A DNA stretch of 64,000 nt from Bacillota bacterium (GTDB lineage: Bacteria > Bacillota > Clostridia > Oscillospirales > Acutalibacteraceae), in assembly GCA_023458755.1 (NCBI GenBank), contig JAEWYE010000008.1, positions 1 to 64,000 of the forward strand, read 5' to 3'. Shown here piece by piece: positions 34,356 to 43,700 of this stretch. The notes beneath the pieces were generated by a model. That model saw nothing but the letters and a program-made list of their open reading frames with translations. It made no database searches and was not told the DNA's origin. Every line of letters begins with the position of its first letter. Position 1 is the first letter of the stretch. Position numbers and translations under genes: made by a program.

Positions 34356-35487
34356 AATCGTTTTCCTCCATAAAATCATTTTTGGCTGTGTTCATGGCCG
34401 GGCGCTTATCGCTCTCCGGCACGAGCGTTGGTTTACCTTGCGGCTTTTCAATGTAGGCCGCGAGAAGTTCATCAAAACGAGACTTGCCGAGCAACTTCTG
34501 CATGGCAGTGACACCGAGAATCTTGCGTTCGTATGGATCAAAGCCAGCCCTGCTGACTGCGTCGGCAACTACTGTCTCATTGTTGTATCTGCGGTTGGAA
34601 CGTCCTTCGACCAGCTTATATCCGGTCCAGTCTTTGCCGCTGATTGCCTGCTGCAACGCGTATTCCTTGATGTCCGCCGCCCAAGTGACAAGGTCATCGA
34701 CCTTTGAGAGGATATCTTCAATGTCCTCGTCTGTAAGCAGCGGCGGCAGCTTGAAGTCATAACGGGCAAGCTCCATATTGGCGTCAGCTCTGGCACGGCA
34801 GTCGTGCTTTGCCTTACAGAAGCCACACCATTCGCCGCATAGAAAGTTTCCATCACCAGCGAAAGCAAGGTCGGCTGTTGGTTTTAGTACCTCGTCTGCC
34901 CAGCGGTAAAGCTCATCTTTCGAGAGCTCGTATGTGCTGACGTTATCGCGGCGTGGCTGATAAATGGTCATGCGAACGGTATCAATGTCGTAGATCCCGT
35001 CGAACAATTCCAGAGCGCCTAGGGCGTAACACTGCATTTGCGGGTTTTCCGTAGCATCGACCATAATTCCACGACCGTGCTTGTAGTCGATGATTTTCAA
35101 GGTGCCGTCTGCAATGATAAGGCAATCTGCGGTACCGAAGCCGGACGCTACCCAGCGGGAGAAGTCTACACGCTGCTCAATCATGACTACAGGATCGGAG
35201 CAGGTTTGCTTAGCAGATTCCATCTGTTCGAGAACATAGGTGGCATATCCGGTGGCGCAGTCGTCCATTTCCTCATTGAACCAGGTAAGGTTTTCAGTTG
35301 GGTCTTCGGCCTCCATACCAAGCGCCCGGCGAAGCTTATATTCACAGAGCGTATGGGCGTCGGTGCCTTCGGCGGCGTAATCGCTACCCTTGTCGTCATA
35401 GCTCTCGCAGAGGCGAGCTGAAGGAGGACAATGTAACCAACGCTCGGAGCTGGAGGCGGAGAGAAGTGCGTGTCCTTTAGGTGGCAT
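34348..35487 (-). CDS. DUF2800 PD-(D/E)XK nuclease (379 aa)
   Basis: DUF2800 protein related to Cas4/RecB-type nucleases. The start (SASSSERWLHCPPSARLCE) and AAEGTDAHTLCEYKLR carry the N-terminal Cys and Glu-His of this group. The catalytic core is GTADCLIIADGTLKIIDYKHGRG (D, then D-x-K), and a C-terminal Cys cluster (CGEWCGFCKAKHDC) probably binds an iron-sulfur cluster. It is encoded next to the SSB-like gene, suggesting a role in recombination or end processing. Confidence 0.9.
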   Translation of the reverse strand: MPPKGHALLSASSSERWLHCPPSARLCESYDDKGSDYAAEGTDAHTLCEYKLRRALGMEAEDPTENLTWFNEEMDDCATGYATYVLEQMESAKQTCSDPVVMIEQRVDFSRWVASGFGTADCLIIADGTLKIIDYKHGRGIMVDATENPQMQCYALGALELFDGIYDIDTVRMTIYQPRRDNVSTYELSKDELYRWADEVLKPTADLAFAGDGNFLCGEWCGFCKAKHDCRARADANMELARYDFKLPPLLTDEDIEDILSKVDDLVTWAADIKEYALQQAISGKDWTGYKLVEGRSNRRYNNETVVADAVSRAGFDPYERKILGVTAMQKLLGKSRFDELLAAYIEKPQGKPTLVPESDKRPAMNTAKNDFMEENDYE

Positions 35488-35791
35488 CGTTCAGTCCCTC
35501 CACATCGGCAAGTAACCCCCCATACCGGGTAGGGTCAATTTCAGATAACTTATTGGCACCGTACTTCTGGAGCAGAGAGCGAATCTGAGCGGTGAAACCC
35601 GCACGGGACTTGTCCGCAAGGACTGCTCTGACCGCTTCAAGCGTAAGTACAGGCTCGGAGGAAACTGTTTCTTCAGGTACAGGTTCGTCGCCGCTGAACT
35701 GCTCTTCAAGCCAATTGGCGGCTTCATTAATAGCGGCAGCGGCACTGCGCAGCTCTTCGATGGTTGCGGCCATCTCGCTCATTTTGCTCAT
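35477..35791 (-). CDS. Small phage protein (104 aa)
   Basis: Helical N-terminus (SEMAATIEELRSAAAAINEA), a Pro/Glu-rich linker and a conserved-looking C-terminal domain (LEAVRAVLADKSRAGFTAQI, LLQKYGANKLSEID). The last part resembles a short domain frequently annotated as a phage 'rRNA biogenesis' or hypothetical protein; I do not assign a function. The ATG at 35791 follows AAGGAGGAAAAACAG and the stop overlaps the DUF2800 start by 11 bases. Confidence 0.78.
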   Translation of the reverse strand: MSKMSEMAATIEELRSAAAAINEAANWLEEQFSGDEPVPEETVSSEPVLTLEAVRAVLADKSRAGFTAQIRSLLQKYGANKLSEIDPTRYGGLLADVEGLNDAT

Positions 35792-35942
35792 CTGTTTTTC
35801 CTCCTTCTGTAGATTGTCTTTGTCTGGCAAGCAAGGTCAGTTTTCTTGCCAGTCGCATGGACACGACGCTGATTGCAGTGAGAACATCGACAAGTTCTTC
35901 GTCCGCAGTGCAGCTCTGGGATTTTGTTTTGGCCTGATACAT
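35727..35942 (-). CDS. Small phage protein (71 aa)
   Basis: Short protein with a helical core LVDVLTAISVVSMRLARKLT and a basic, Gln/Arg-rich tail. The 'L.TAISVVS.RLA..L' motif recurs in small genes at this position in clostridial prophages. ATG at 35942 follows GGAGGTGAAACGA. Its last 22 codons overlap the following gene, which is unusual but both have good ribosome sites. Unknown function. Confidence 0.62.
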   Translation of the reverse strand: MYQAKTKSQSCTADEELVDVLTAISVVSMRLARKLTLLARQRQSTEGGKTDEQNERDGRNHRRAAQCRCRY

Positions 35943-35982
35943 TCGTTTCACCTCCGTTCTGAAAGCCGTTTGTGTATCGCTT

Positions 35983-36025
35983 TCACAACTCACTGGAACG
36001 AAAAGGTCCATTTGGACGAAAAACA
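35983..36025 (-). repeat. Copy 3 of a 40-bp phage intergenic motif
   Basis: Minus-strand TTTTTCGTCCAAATGGACC, then TTTTCGTTCCAGTGAGTTGTGA. The part GTCCAAATGGAC is a perfect inverted repeat here. It lies about 40 bases upstream of the small gene starting at 35942, and matches copy 1 (3121-3162) over TTCCAGTGAGTTGTGA exactly. Confidence 0.6.
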
Positions 36026-36085
36026 GAAAAACTTTTTGAACAAATCTCCGACCACCGTATTAGGGCGGCCGAAGATCATGTCTAA

Positions 36086-36592
36086 TTAGATGATGTCGCC
36101 GTACTCCTCACGGAGCAAGGTTTCAACTTTTTCGAGACGCGACCTGAAGGTGCTTCGGGGTATTCCTACAAGGTCGGCAATGTCGCGGTCTGATACGCCC
36201 TCCATGCGTAGCTCGCCGATGCGACGGGCTTCGGGAAAGAGCTCGTCCAACCGCTTGAAAAGCTGCTGCAGTACGATTTTGTCGGTCACGATTGATTCAA
36301 TATCGGCACTGGGGTCTTCATGCTTGTCCCCCATGAGCTCCTGCTCGTATTCAAGCGACCATACGTTTCCAGGAGCATGATACGGGCAGTCGAGGCAGCA
36401 GCCGTCGCAGCGCCACAGCTTGCTTTTCGGGCACATGCACTGACCGCGTTTCTGTGCTTCCTTCTGAGTGCGCCAGATGGGACGGTAGTACTCGTAGTAG
36501 AATTCCTTTGTCACCGGGACGAACTGGTGGGTACTGGGGATGTAGATCTTGTACTCGCGTTCTGGGTTCTGATTTGCTTGGTTTTTCATTAG
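36086..36592 (-). CDS. Sigma-70 region 4-like DNA-binding protein (168 aa)
   Basis: The C-terminal 70 residues (LDELFPEARRIGELRMEG, SDRDIADLVGIPRSTFRSRL) form a sigma region-4/HTH domain. The N-terminal part has a Cys cluster (CMCPKSKLWRCDGCCLDCPYH) that could bind zinc. It is the first gene of the minus-strand phage programme and may redirect host RNA polymerase to early promoters. ATG 36592 follows AAGGAGGAAATCTA; an upstream extension was rejected. Confidence 0.85.
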   Translation of the reverse strand, partial: LMKNQANQNPEREYKIYIPSTHQFVPVTKEFYYEYYRPIWRTQKEAQKRGQCMCPKSKLWRCDGCCLDCPYHAPGNVWSLEYEQELMGDKHEDPSADIESIVTDKIVLQQLFKRLDELFPEARRIGELRMEGVSDRDIADLVGIPRSTFRSRLEKVETLLREEYGDII

Positions 36593-36801
36593 ATTTCCTC
36601 CTTGTGATTGGCAAAATATGAGAGGCTGGGCAGGCTTGGGTCGAACGTCAAAAGGGGCCGAGCAAACGCCTGTCCACGTCCAGCTCGACCCCATCCTAAT
36701 GAAAATTGGAGATGATTCCCTCTCATGGCGTGTGAACCAAAAAACCAGTAAAATAGCAGGTTTTTTGCATTTAGAGACCGACCGTTTTTGCACCGGAACA
36801 C

Positions 36802-36844
36802 AAAAAAAGGCGGCAGTACGGGCATCTACTGCCGCACTGCCGCC
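36802..36844 (-). terminator. Minus-strand rho-independent terminator
   Basis: GGCGGCAGT (36844-36836) and ACTGCCGCC (36817-36809) flank an 18-base loop, and on the minus strand are followed by seven T residues. It would block minus-strand transcripts entering the prophage from the defence side. On the plus strand there is no T-tract. Confidence 0.8.
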
Positions 36845-36916
36845 ACCAAAAGCTCACACGCCGTGTGAAAAAATATTTTTAAACTGCTAACCCTCGCGCT
36901 TACGAAGGGTAATATA

Positions 36917-36968
36917 AATTACAATCAACCCACAAAAGAACTTCTAAATAACCATTGCAATTGTAATT
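36917..36968. promoter_or_regulatory. Inverted repeats around the defence promoter (operator candidate)
   Basis: AATTACAAT (36917-36925) is the inverse complement of ATTGTAATT (36960-36968), which itself overlaps the -35 hexamer and forms an imperfect palindrome ATTGCAATTGTAAT (36954-36967). Phd/YefM antitoxins commonly bind such palindromes in their own promoters, and the first gene of this operon is Phd-like. Confidence 0.5.
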
Positions 36969-36983
36969 ACATTCTGATATAAT
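36955..36983 (+). promoter_or_regulatory. Sigma-A promoter of the defence operon
   Basis: TTGCAA (36955-36960) and TATAAT (36978-36983) are 17 bases apart. The first gene starts about 40 bases downstream. This is the strongest plus-strand promoter seen between 36.6 and 53.6 kb. Confidence 0.82.
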
Positions 36984-37026
36984 GATAGGTGTAAATTTAT
37001 GCCTATGCGCGAAGGAGGATATTGCG

Positions 37027-37233
37027 TTGCCGGATAATAAACCAAGAGAACCGATGGAGCATCACAATATAGGTGACTTTCTGAAAGGCCAGTCCTCAAA
37101 GATACTCACCTCGATTGCCGATGCAGATAAGACAGCGTTCGTCCTGAAGAACGGCAAGCCCATAGTGGTGGTCATGTCCAACGAACGCTACGGGAGGCTT
37201 CTTAAAGCCGGAATAGATATCAATGATTATTAA
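37027..37233 (+). CDS. Phd/YefM-like antitoxin without adjacent toxin (68 aa)
   Basis: Small protein with the Phd/YefM layout: HNIGDFLKGQSSKILTSIADADK, then AFVLKNGKPIVVVMSNERYG, the core 'v.kngkp.avl.s..ry..l' motif of the antitoxin DNA-binding fold. The likely start is TTG at 37027 after GAAGGAGG; ATG at 37054 is an alternative. There is no toxin gene next to it; it is followed 16 bases later by hsdM. I infer it is a transcription regulator of the restriction operon, perhaps binding the palindromes in the promoter. Confidence 0.8.
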   Translation: MPDNKPREPMEHHNIGDFLKGQSSKILTSIADADKTAFVLKNGKPIVVVMSNERYGRLLKAGIDINDY

Positions 37234-37249
37234 AACGGAGGCCTTCAGA

Positions 37250-39394
37250 ATGGCTAAAGAACGAATTACCGACGTTGTGATGGATGACGCCAGCATTAAC
37301 GTCAGCAAAGAAGTCGACCTTGTATTCTCTATTGCTAACAGTTTGAGGGGTGCCTACAAGTCCGACAAATATAAAGACGTGATTATTCCGATGATAATCA
37401 TCCGTCGCTTTGAGTGCGCCCTCTCCGACACAAAGGATGCGGTCGTCACGGCTTTTGAAGCCAAGCGCGACGTTCCGCCCCAGATACTTGAAAAGATTGC
37501 TGGTTACAAATTCTATAACACGAGCCGTTATACCCTTGCCGAACTTCTGAACGAACCAGACAACATTGTCTCGAACTTCAATAGATACATTGAAGGTTTT
37601 TCGGCGAACGTCCAGAGCATTATCCGCAACCTCGACTTCGAGAAGGAAATCGACAAAATGGATAAGAACAACCGGCTCTTGGGCGTGGTTCGCAAGTTCT
37701 CTGAACTTGACCTGAACCCCACCACCGTGGACGGCATAAAGGCCGGATATATGTTTGAAGAGATTATCCGTAAGTTCTCTGAAAATGCCGAAGCTGGCGA
37801 CCACTACACCCCGCGCGAGGTTATCCGCCTACTCGTCAGCATTTTGCTTGCGGAAGGATTGGACGACCTTTATACTGAGCGCCGCGTCGCCACTGTGCTG
37901 GATATGGCTTGCGGTTCCGGCGGCATGCTTTCGACCACTTATAACGCTATAACGAGAATGAACCCCGATGCCGAAGTGCGCCTTTTCGGGCAGGAGATTA
38001 ACCCGGAGTCCTATGCCATCTGTCTTGCCGATATGCTTATCAAGGGTGAGGACGCCAAGAACATCCACTTGCAGGACACGATGAAGGCAGACTGCTTCGA
38101 AGGGCAGGATATGCGCATAGTCATCATCAATCCTCCGTTCGGACAAGCTTGGGGTGGTAAAGACGCAGCAGATGGCGTGGAAGCTGCAGTCAAAAAGGAG
38201 CATAAAAAAGCCGAGAAATACGAGGGCACGGAAAAGATGGAACACAGCCGCTTCCCATGGGGGTTGCCGACCTCCGGCGATATGCAGCTTCTGTTCATGC
38301 AGCACGCCATCTACAAGATGAGTAAGGATGGTCGCGCCGCCATCATCAGCAACGGCTCTCCGCTATTTTCGGGCAACACCACGAGCGGCGAAAGCCAGAT
38401 ACGCCGCTATATGTTGGAGAATGACCTCATTGAGGCTATAGTCGCCCTGCCAACAGACCTCTTCTATAACACGAGCATCGGTATCTACGCGTTCATTCTG
38501 TCAAAAAACAAGCGGCCGGAGCGTCGTGGCAAGATTCAACTTATAAACGCCGTTGATATGTGGAAACCGCTCCGCAAGTCGCTCGGCAAGAAGCGTAAGG
38601 AAATCTCGAAGGAAGACATCGCCCGCATTACTGAGATTTATGCGGGCTTCGAAGCGGGCCCCAACTGTAAAATCTTCGACAACGAAGAGTTTATGTATAA
38701 GGAATACGCCGTCTATCAGCCGCTCCAACGGAGGGGTTCGCTTTCGCTTGCCAATATCGCCGCTCTGAAAACGAGCGCGACTTTTACCGCTAATTCCTTC
38801 ATCTTTAATGAAGCAGACTACGAGGTCTTGCTTGAGACCGATCCCCGCGAAGGCGAAGACGAGAAAAAGTTTCAGAAATACCAAAAAGGCAAGGAATTCA
38901 CCGAGACGGTCATTGCCGCTTTGGAAGCACATGCCGATGACACTGAGTACGATGACTTTGCCGAGTTCGTAGCAAAGCTGAAAGATATCATCGGTGACAT
39001 CGATGGGATGTCTCCCAGTCGCCTGAACACCATTGCAATGGAAATGTCTATTATGGACAAGACTGCTGTGGTGCAAAAGGATAAGAAGGGCAATATCATC
39101 ACCGACCCGACCACCAAGGACACAGAACTTGTCGGGCTTAGAATTGACCTTGAGAAATATTTCAAGCGTGAGGTCTACCCGCACGTTCCCGATGCAATCT
39201 ATGCCTACGAATATGATGAAAACAAGAAAGCGTCAGCAACCAACAAAGAGAAGCTGGGTGCGGAGTTCCCGTTTACCCGCTACTTCTACGAATACAAAGC
39301 CCCTGAAAGGGCAGACGATCTGCTCACCCAGTTTACCAACATCGAGAGCGAGTTGGCGGCGAAGGTTGCCGCTCTGACGGGAGGTGGGCATTGA
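37250..39394 (+). CDS. hsdM: Type I restriction-modification methyltransferase subunit HsdM (714 aa)
   Basis: N6-adenine methyltransferase subunit of a type I complex. The N-terminal HsdM helical domain is followed by AGDHYTPREVIRLLV, motif I VLDMACGSGGML (about residues 217-228), and motif IV INPPFG (about 293-298). It is longer than classical HsdM, with extra sequence after the methylase core, including a charged C-terminal region (EKYFKREVYPHVPDA, FTRYFYEYKAPE) that resembles the HsdM-like proteins of Dnd-like and type I-variants. GGAGG precedes ATG 37250. The stop TGA overlaps the hsdS start (TGATG). Confidence 0.95.
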   Translation: MAKERITDVVMDDASINVSKEVDLVFSIANSLRGAYKSDKYKDVIIPMIIIRRFECALSDTKDAVVTAFEAKRDVPPQILEKIAGYKFYNTSRYTLAELLNEPDNIVSNFNRYIEGFSANVQSIIRNLDFEKEIDKMDKNNRLLGVVRKFSELDLNPTTVDGIKAGYMFEEIIRKFSENAEAGDHYTPREVIRLLVSILLAEGLDDLYTERRVATVLDMACGSGGMLSTTYNAITRMNPDAEVRLFGQEINPESYAICLADMLIKGEDAKNIHLQDTMKADCFEGQDMRIVIINPPFGQAWGGKDAADGVEAAVKKEHKKAEKYEGTEKMEHSRFPWGLPTSGDMQLLFMQHAIYKMSKDGRAAIISNGSPLFSGNTTSGESQIRRYMLENDLIEAIVALPTDLFYNTSIGIYAFILSKNKRPERRGKIQLINAVDMWKPLRKSLGKKRKEISKEDIARITEIYAGFEAGPNCKIFDNEEFMYKEYAVYQPLQRRGSLSLANIAALKTSATFTANSFIFNEADYEVLLETDPREGEDEKKFQKYQKGKEFTETVIAALEAHADDTEYDDFAEFVAKLKDIIGDIDGMSPSRLNTIAMEMSIMDKTAVVQKDKKGNIITDPTTKDTELVGLRIDLEKYFKREVYPHVPDAIYAYEYDENKKASATNKEKLGAEFPFTRYFYEYKAPERADDLLTQFTNIESELAAKVAALTGGGH

Positions 39395-40719
39395 TGACAG
39401 CTACTAGGCCCAGCGGTATTGCGTGGATTGGCAACATTCCCGCTGACTGGGATATGAACAAGATAAAGTACATTTCTACTCTCAAAGGGCGTATCGGGTG
39501 GCAAGGCTTGACCTCCGACGAATACACGGACGAGGGAGCTTATCTGATTACCGGCACGGACTTTGACAATGGCGGCATCAATTGGGAAACCTGCGTCCAC
39601 GTTCCTATGAAACGCTGGGAGGAAGCGAAGGATATTCAAATTGGGAACGGCGACCTTTTGATAACAAAGGATGGCACCGTCGGCAAAGTCGCTATCGTTA
39701 ACGGCTTAAACAGTCCTTGCTCGTTGAACAGCGGTGTTTTGCGTATCTCGACCGCAAGTGGCTACGATAGGAAGTTCCTGTATTGGGTGCTTCAGTCTGA
39801 AGTATTCTGGACGTGGTTTTCCATTAAGAACGCGGGCAATAGCACGATACTGCACCTTTATCAGGGAGACTTCGCTGAGTTTAACTATGCGATACCACCC
39901 CTTCCTGAACAGCAAGCCATCGCTGTTTTTCTCGACGACCGTTGCGGGCAGATTGAAGGCATTGTTGCTGACTTAGAGCGACAAGTAGAGATTCTGCGAC
40001 AATACAAAAAAGCCCTCATCACCGAAACAGTGACAAAGGGCTTGGATAAAACCGCTACGATGAAGGACAGCGGGATTGACTGGATTGGAAAAATGCCGAT
40101 GCATTGGGAGATGCAACGTGTCAAATATGTCACCAGCATAATTTCTAAGGGTGCAACGCCTGAAGATATCTTCAATGAGCAGACGGAGCGTTACCCTATA
40201 CGCTTCCTTAAAGCCGAGAACATAAAAAACTCTCTGGTTGACAGCGACCCTGAGTTTTATATTGATAGAACTGCTGATAATGGTTTGCGCCGGTCGAGAC
40301 TGCAAGCAAATGACCTATTGTTTGTCATTGCGGGAGCGACAATCGGGAAAGTGGCACAGATGAATCCTGACCTACTTCCTGCAAACATCAATCAGGCGAT
40401 TTCTTTCCTGCGACCAAATGGTTACGTTCTACCGAGGTACTTGCTCTATGTGCTTGACAGCTACATCGTGGCAGAAGTAATACAGCTATTGATGGTTCAG
40501 GCGGCACAGCCGAACATCTCAATGGCGAACTTGGGGAACATCGAATTTCCTCTGGCACCCAAAGGCGAGCAAGCGGCAATCGTGGATTTCCTCGACCGCA
40601 AGTGTGCCGAAACTGATGACCTCATCACCGAGAAGCAGAGAGCTGCCGATACGATGCGGCAGTATAAGAAGTCGCTTATTTACGAATACGTCACGGGCAA
40701 AAAGCGCGTGGCAGGTTAA
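39394..40719 (+). CDS. hsdS: Type I restriction specificity subunit HsdS (441 aa)
   Basis: DNA target recognition subunit. Two target recognition domains are separated by a conserved coiled-coil spacer: each half begins with the same sort of motif (GIAWIGNIPADWDMNKIKYI at the start; GIDWIGKMPMHWEMQRVKYV about residue 225) and ends with a spacer helix (PLPEQQAIAVFLDDRCGQI, and KGEQAAIVDFLDRKCAETD). The two domains differ, so a bipartite asymmetric site is expected. ATG 39394 overlaps the hsdM stop by translation coupling (GGGAGGTGGGC upstream). Confidence 0.95.
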   Translation: MTATRPSGIAWIGNIPADWDMNKIKYISTLKGRIGWQGLTSDEYTDEGAYLITGTDFDNGGINWETCVHVPMKRWEEAKDIQIGNGDLLITKDGTVGKVAIVNGLNSPCSLNSGVLRISTASGYDRKFLYWVLQSEVFWTWFSIKNAGNSTILHLYQGDFAEFNYAIPPLPEQQAIAVFLDDRCGQIEGIVADLERQVEILRQYKKALITETVTKGLDKTATMKDSGIDWIGKMPMHWEMQRVKYVTSIISKGATPEDIFNEQTERYPIRFLKAENIKNSLVDSDPEFYIDRTADNGLRRSRLQANDLLFVIAGATIGKVAQMNPDLLPANINQAISFLRPNGYVLPRYLLYVLDSYIVAEVIQLLMVQAAQPNISMANLGNIEFPLAPKGEQAAIVDFLDRKCAETDDLITEKQRAADTMRQYKKSLIYEYVTGKKRVAG

Positions 40720-40734
40720 AGGAGAAATACAGCT

Positions 40735-43700
40735 ATGCCTATCCGAGCAGACCAGCTTCAAGAGAAAAAGGATTACCAGAATCTGATTCTGGAGGAGTTG
40801 CGCGACCGCAACGGCTACGTTATCCGCAACGCCCAAACGGACTGGGATGCGGACTTTGCGATGGACAAGGGGCTTCTCTTTCAGTTTTTGGAGACAACCC
40901 AGTCCGAAAAAATGGAGAAGCTGCGGAAGTTTTACGCCGATAAAACTAATAAGACGGTCATCAACTACATTAACCGAGAGATTACCAAAGATCGTAGTTC
41001 CCTCATTTATGTCCTGAAAAACGGAGTGGAATTCGACAACGGTGTAAAACTCGACCTTATGTACCGCCACCCCGCCACGTCGTTTAACGAGAAATTGGCA
41101 TGGCAGTACGGGCAGAATATCCTCTCGGTTATGGAGGAAGTCTACCACAAGGAGGGCGAGCGGATTGACCTTGTGCTGTTCCTGAATGGGATAGCCATCT
41201 TTGCTGTCGAACTCAAGTGCAACACATCCGGGCAGAACTACGAGAACGCCATTAACCAGTACAAGCACGAGCGTGACCCTCATACCCGCCTGTTTAAATT
41301 CAAAGCCGGTGTTTTTGCCGCTTTTGCTATGGATTTAAACGAGGTCTACTTTTGTACGTCCTTGCGCGGGGTCAACTCGACTTTCCTGCCGTTTAACATC
41401 GGTATGCCGAAGTCGCCCGACAAGCCATATTCTATCGGCAAGGGCAACCCGCACAATGAGAACGGCATTAATGTCTCCTATATGTGGGAGCAGATTTGGA
41501 CGAAAGAGAAAATCATCCTGCTTATCGAGCGCTTTATTTTCATAGAAAAAAAGAAAGAAAAGAACACCGAGACAGGCAAGACAAAGGTCAAAGAGGCTGT
41601 CATCTTCCCGCGTTACCACCAACTTCGAGCAGTGGAGCGGCTTGTGGCGGATATTAAAGTAAACCGCACGAGTCAAAACTACCTCATAGAGCATTCGGCA
41701 GGCAGTGGCAAGACAAACACCATCGCATGGCTCGCTCATATCCTTGCCTCCCTGCACGACACCGAAGATAAGAATATTTTCAGCAATATCATCGTTATCA
41801 CCGACCGCATTATCGTAGACCAGCAGTTGCAGGAGGCGATATCGGGCATTGACCATAAAACAGGGCTTCTTAAAGTGCTGGACGAAAAGTGTCACTCCGA
41901 CGATCTCGCCCAAGCCCTGCGTGGCAACACGAAGATTATTGTCACTACTATTCATAAGTTCTTCTACATACTCGAAAAGAACCTACTGTCCCTCAAAGAC
42001 AAGACCTTTGCTGTACTAATTGACGAGGCGCACTCCTCCACTGAGGGCGATCTTATGCGAGCTGTGACCCACGTCTTGGCTGGCGGCAAGGTAGAGGAAC
42101 TCCCTGAAGAGACTCCCGAAGAGGAATCGGAAGAGGAACTGACCACCGACGAAAAAATCAAGGTTGAGCGGGCTAAAGCAGGCAAGCAGCCGAACGTCAC
42201 AATGATTGCGTTCACCGCCACGCCGAAGCCCGGCACTTTGCAGCTTTTCGGCACTCTCAACGACGAGGGTAAAAAGACGTGTTTTGACCTCTACTCCATG
42301 CGTCAGGCTATCGAGGAAGGCTATATCTTAAACGTCCTCGATAACTATGTGACATGGCAAACCTACTTTAAGATTAATAAGGCGATTGAGGACGACCCTG
42401 AACTCCAGTCCATTACTGCCAAACGTAAGATAGCTCGCTTCGTAGATCTGCATGACACGAACATCTCACAGAAAATCGAGATTATTATTGAGCATTTCCG
42501 TCAGAACATCGCCGACAGCCTCGGCGGTCAGGCAAAGGCGATGGTTGTAACCTCTTCTCGCCCTGCGGCGGTTAAGTATAAGAAAGAGTTCGAGAAGTAC
42601 ATCGAGCGGAATGGTTACACCAATATTCGTGCTTTGATTGCCTTTTCTGGCAAGGTCACACTTGATGGTGAAACCTACACCGAAGCTGGAATGAACGGCT
42701 TTTCCGAGGAGACCCTGCGTGACGAGTTTGACAAGGGTATCTATCAGGTTCTGCTTGTCGCCAACAAATATCAAACTGGCTTTGACCAGCCGAAGCTGGT
42801 GGCGATGTATGTAGATAAGAAATTGCGCGGCGTATCAGCGGTGCAAACACTGTCACGCCTGAACCGCATTTTCCGACCCTACGACAAGCGCACCTTCATC
42901 CTCGATTTCAAAAACAAGGCCGAGGACATTGTGAAGGCGTTTGCACCGTTTTATGAGGAAACGGAGTTGTTCGATACCATCTCGCCGTCCGACATCAGAC
43001 GGTTAGAGGAGGAAATCGAGTTTTATAACATTCTTACCGACAACGACATTACTGAGTTTAACGACCTGCTTTATCTGCCGAAGCGGACAGCCAAGCAGAA
43101 ACAGCGTATGTGGGCATTGCTCGATAATGCCGCCCGTGAGGTTCGAAAGAAGAATACAGAAGAGCAATTCGCTATCCGAACGACGATTCGGCGGTTTCTG
43201 AAATCGTACTGCTTTCTCATCCAGGCAACCTGCTACGAAAATGTGGAATTACATAAGCGATACAACTATCTCTCGTATCTGGTCAAGGAATTGGACATCA
43301 AGGGCGGGAATGATTTTGACATCGCTGATAAAATTACAGTGAGCGGCTTCGAGCAGAAGCAGACCGGCGTGATGGCAAACCCCGAAGTGGAATCCAAGCC
43401 GGAACTGAAAATGAAAGCCCCGAAGCCTGCCCAGCCGGAAGCCGAGCAACTCAAGATGCTCTCCGTCATCATTGAGGAAATAAACACCATTTACGGCAGC
43501 AAAGGCGATACTGGAGTGAGAACAAAGGCAGCTATGCAAATACGAGACATTCTTCTGAAAGATGCACGGCTTAAGGCGAGTGCCAAAAACAACCCATATT
43601 CCGACTTCAAGTTTACCTACAAGGACAGCGTGTCAGATGCGCTTGTAGAAGGATACGACCAGAACGTCGATTTTTACACACTGCTTTTGGGCAACGAGGA

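Larger units (their letters stand above)
1..36870. mobile_element. Prophage (HK97-type head, siphovirus tail); left end outside window
   Basis: All genes from the left edge to 36592 are on the minus strand and form a complete phage programme: replication, packaging, head, tail, lysis, then serine recombinases that continue past the left edge. The right limit is inferred: minus-strand genes stop at 36592, a minus-strand terminator lies at 36802-36844, and the plus-strand defence cluster starts just beyond. That cluster may be prophage cargo, in which case the right border would be near 53.65-53.87 kb. No attachment-site duplication could be established. Confidence 0.85.
36593..37026. other. 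Intergenic region between prophage and defence cluster
   Basis: No convincing gene in these 434 bases. It holds an AT-rich hairpin (36738-36765), a GC-rich minus-strand terminator (36802-36844), a perfect 15-base dyad TCACACG-C-CGTGTGA (36854-36868) with one further half-site CGTGTGA at 36729-36735, and the plus-strand promoter with inverted repeats (36917-36983). No phage early promoter on the minus strand could be identified with confidence. Confidence 0.7.

Noticed and set aside
36618..36890. Plus-strand frame of 90 codons in the prophage/defence gap
   Set aside because: Runs through a terminator hairpin and has no ribosome site or recognisable domain.
40519..41283. Minus-strand frame of 254 codons opposite hsdS/hsdR
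   Set aside because: Antisense to two clear hsd genes, with no start signals of its own.
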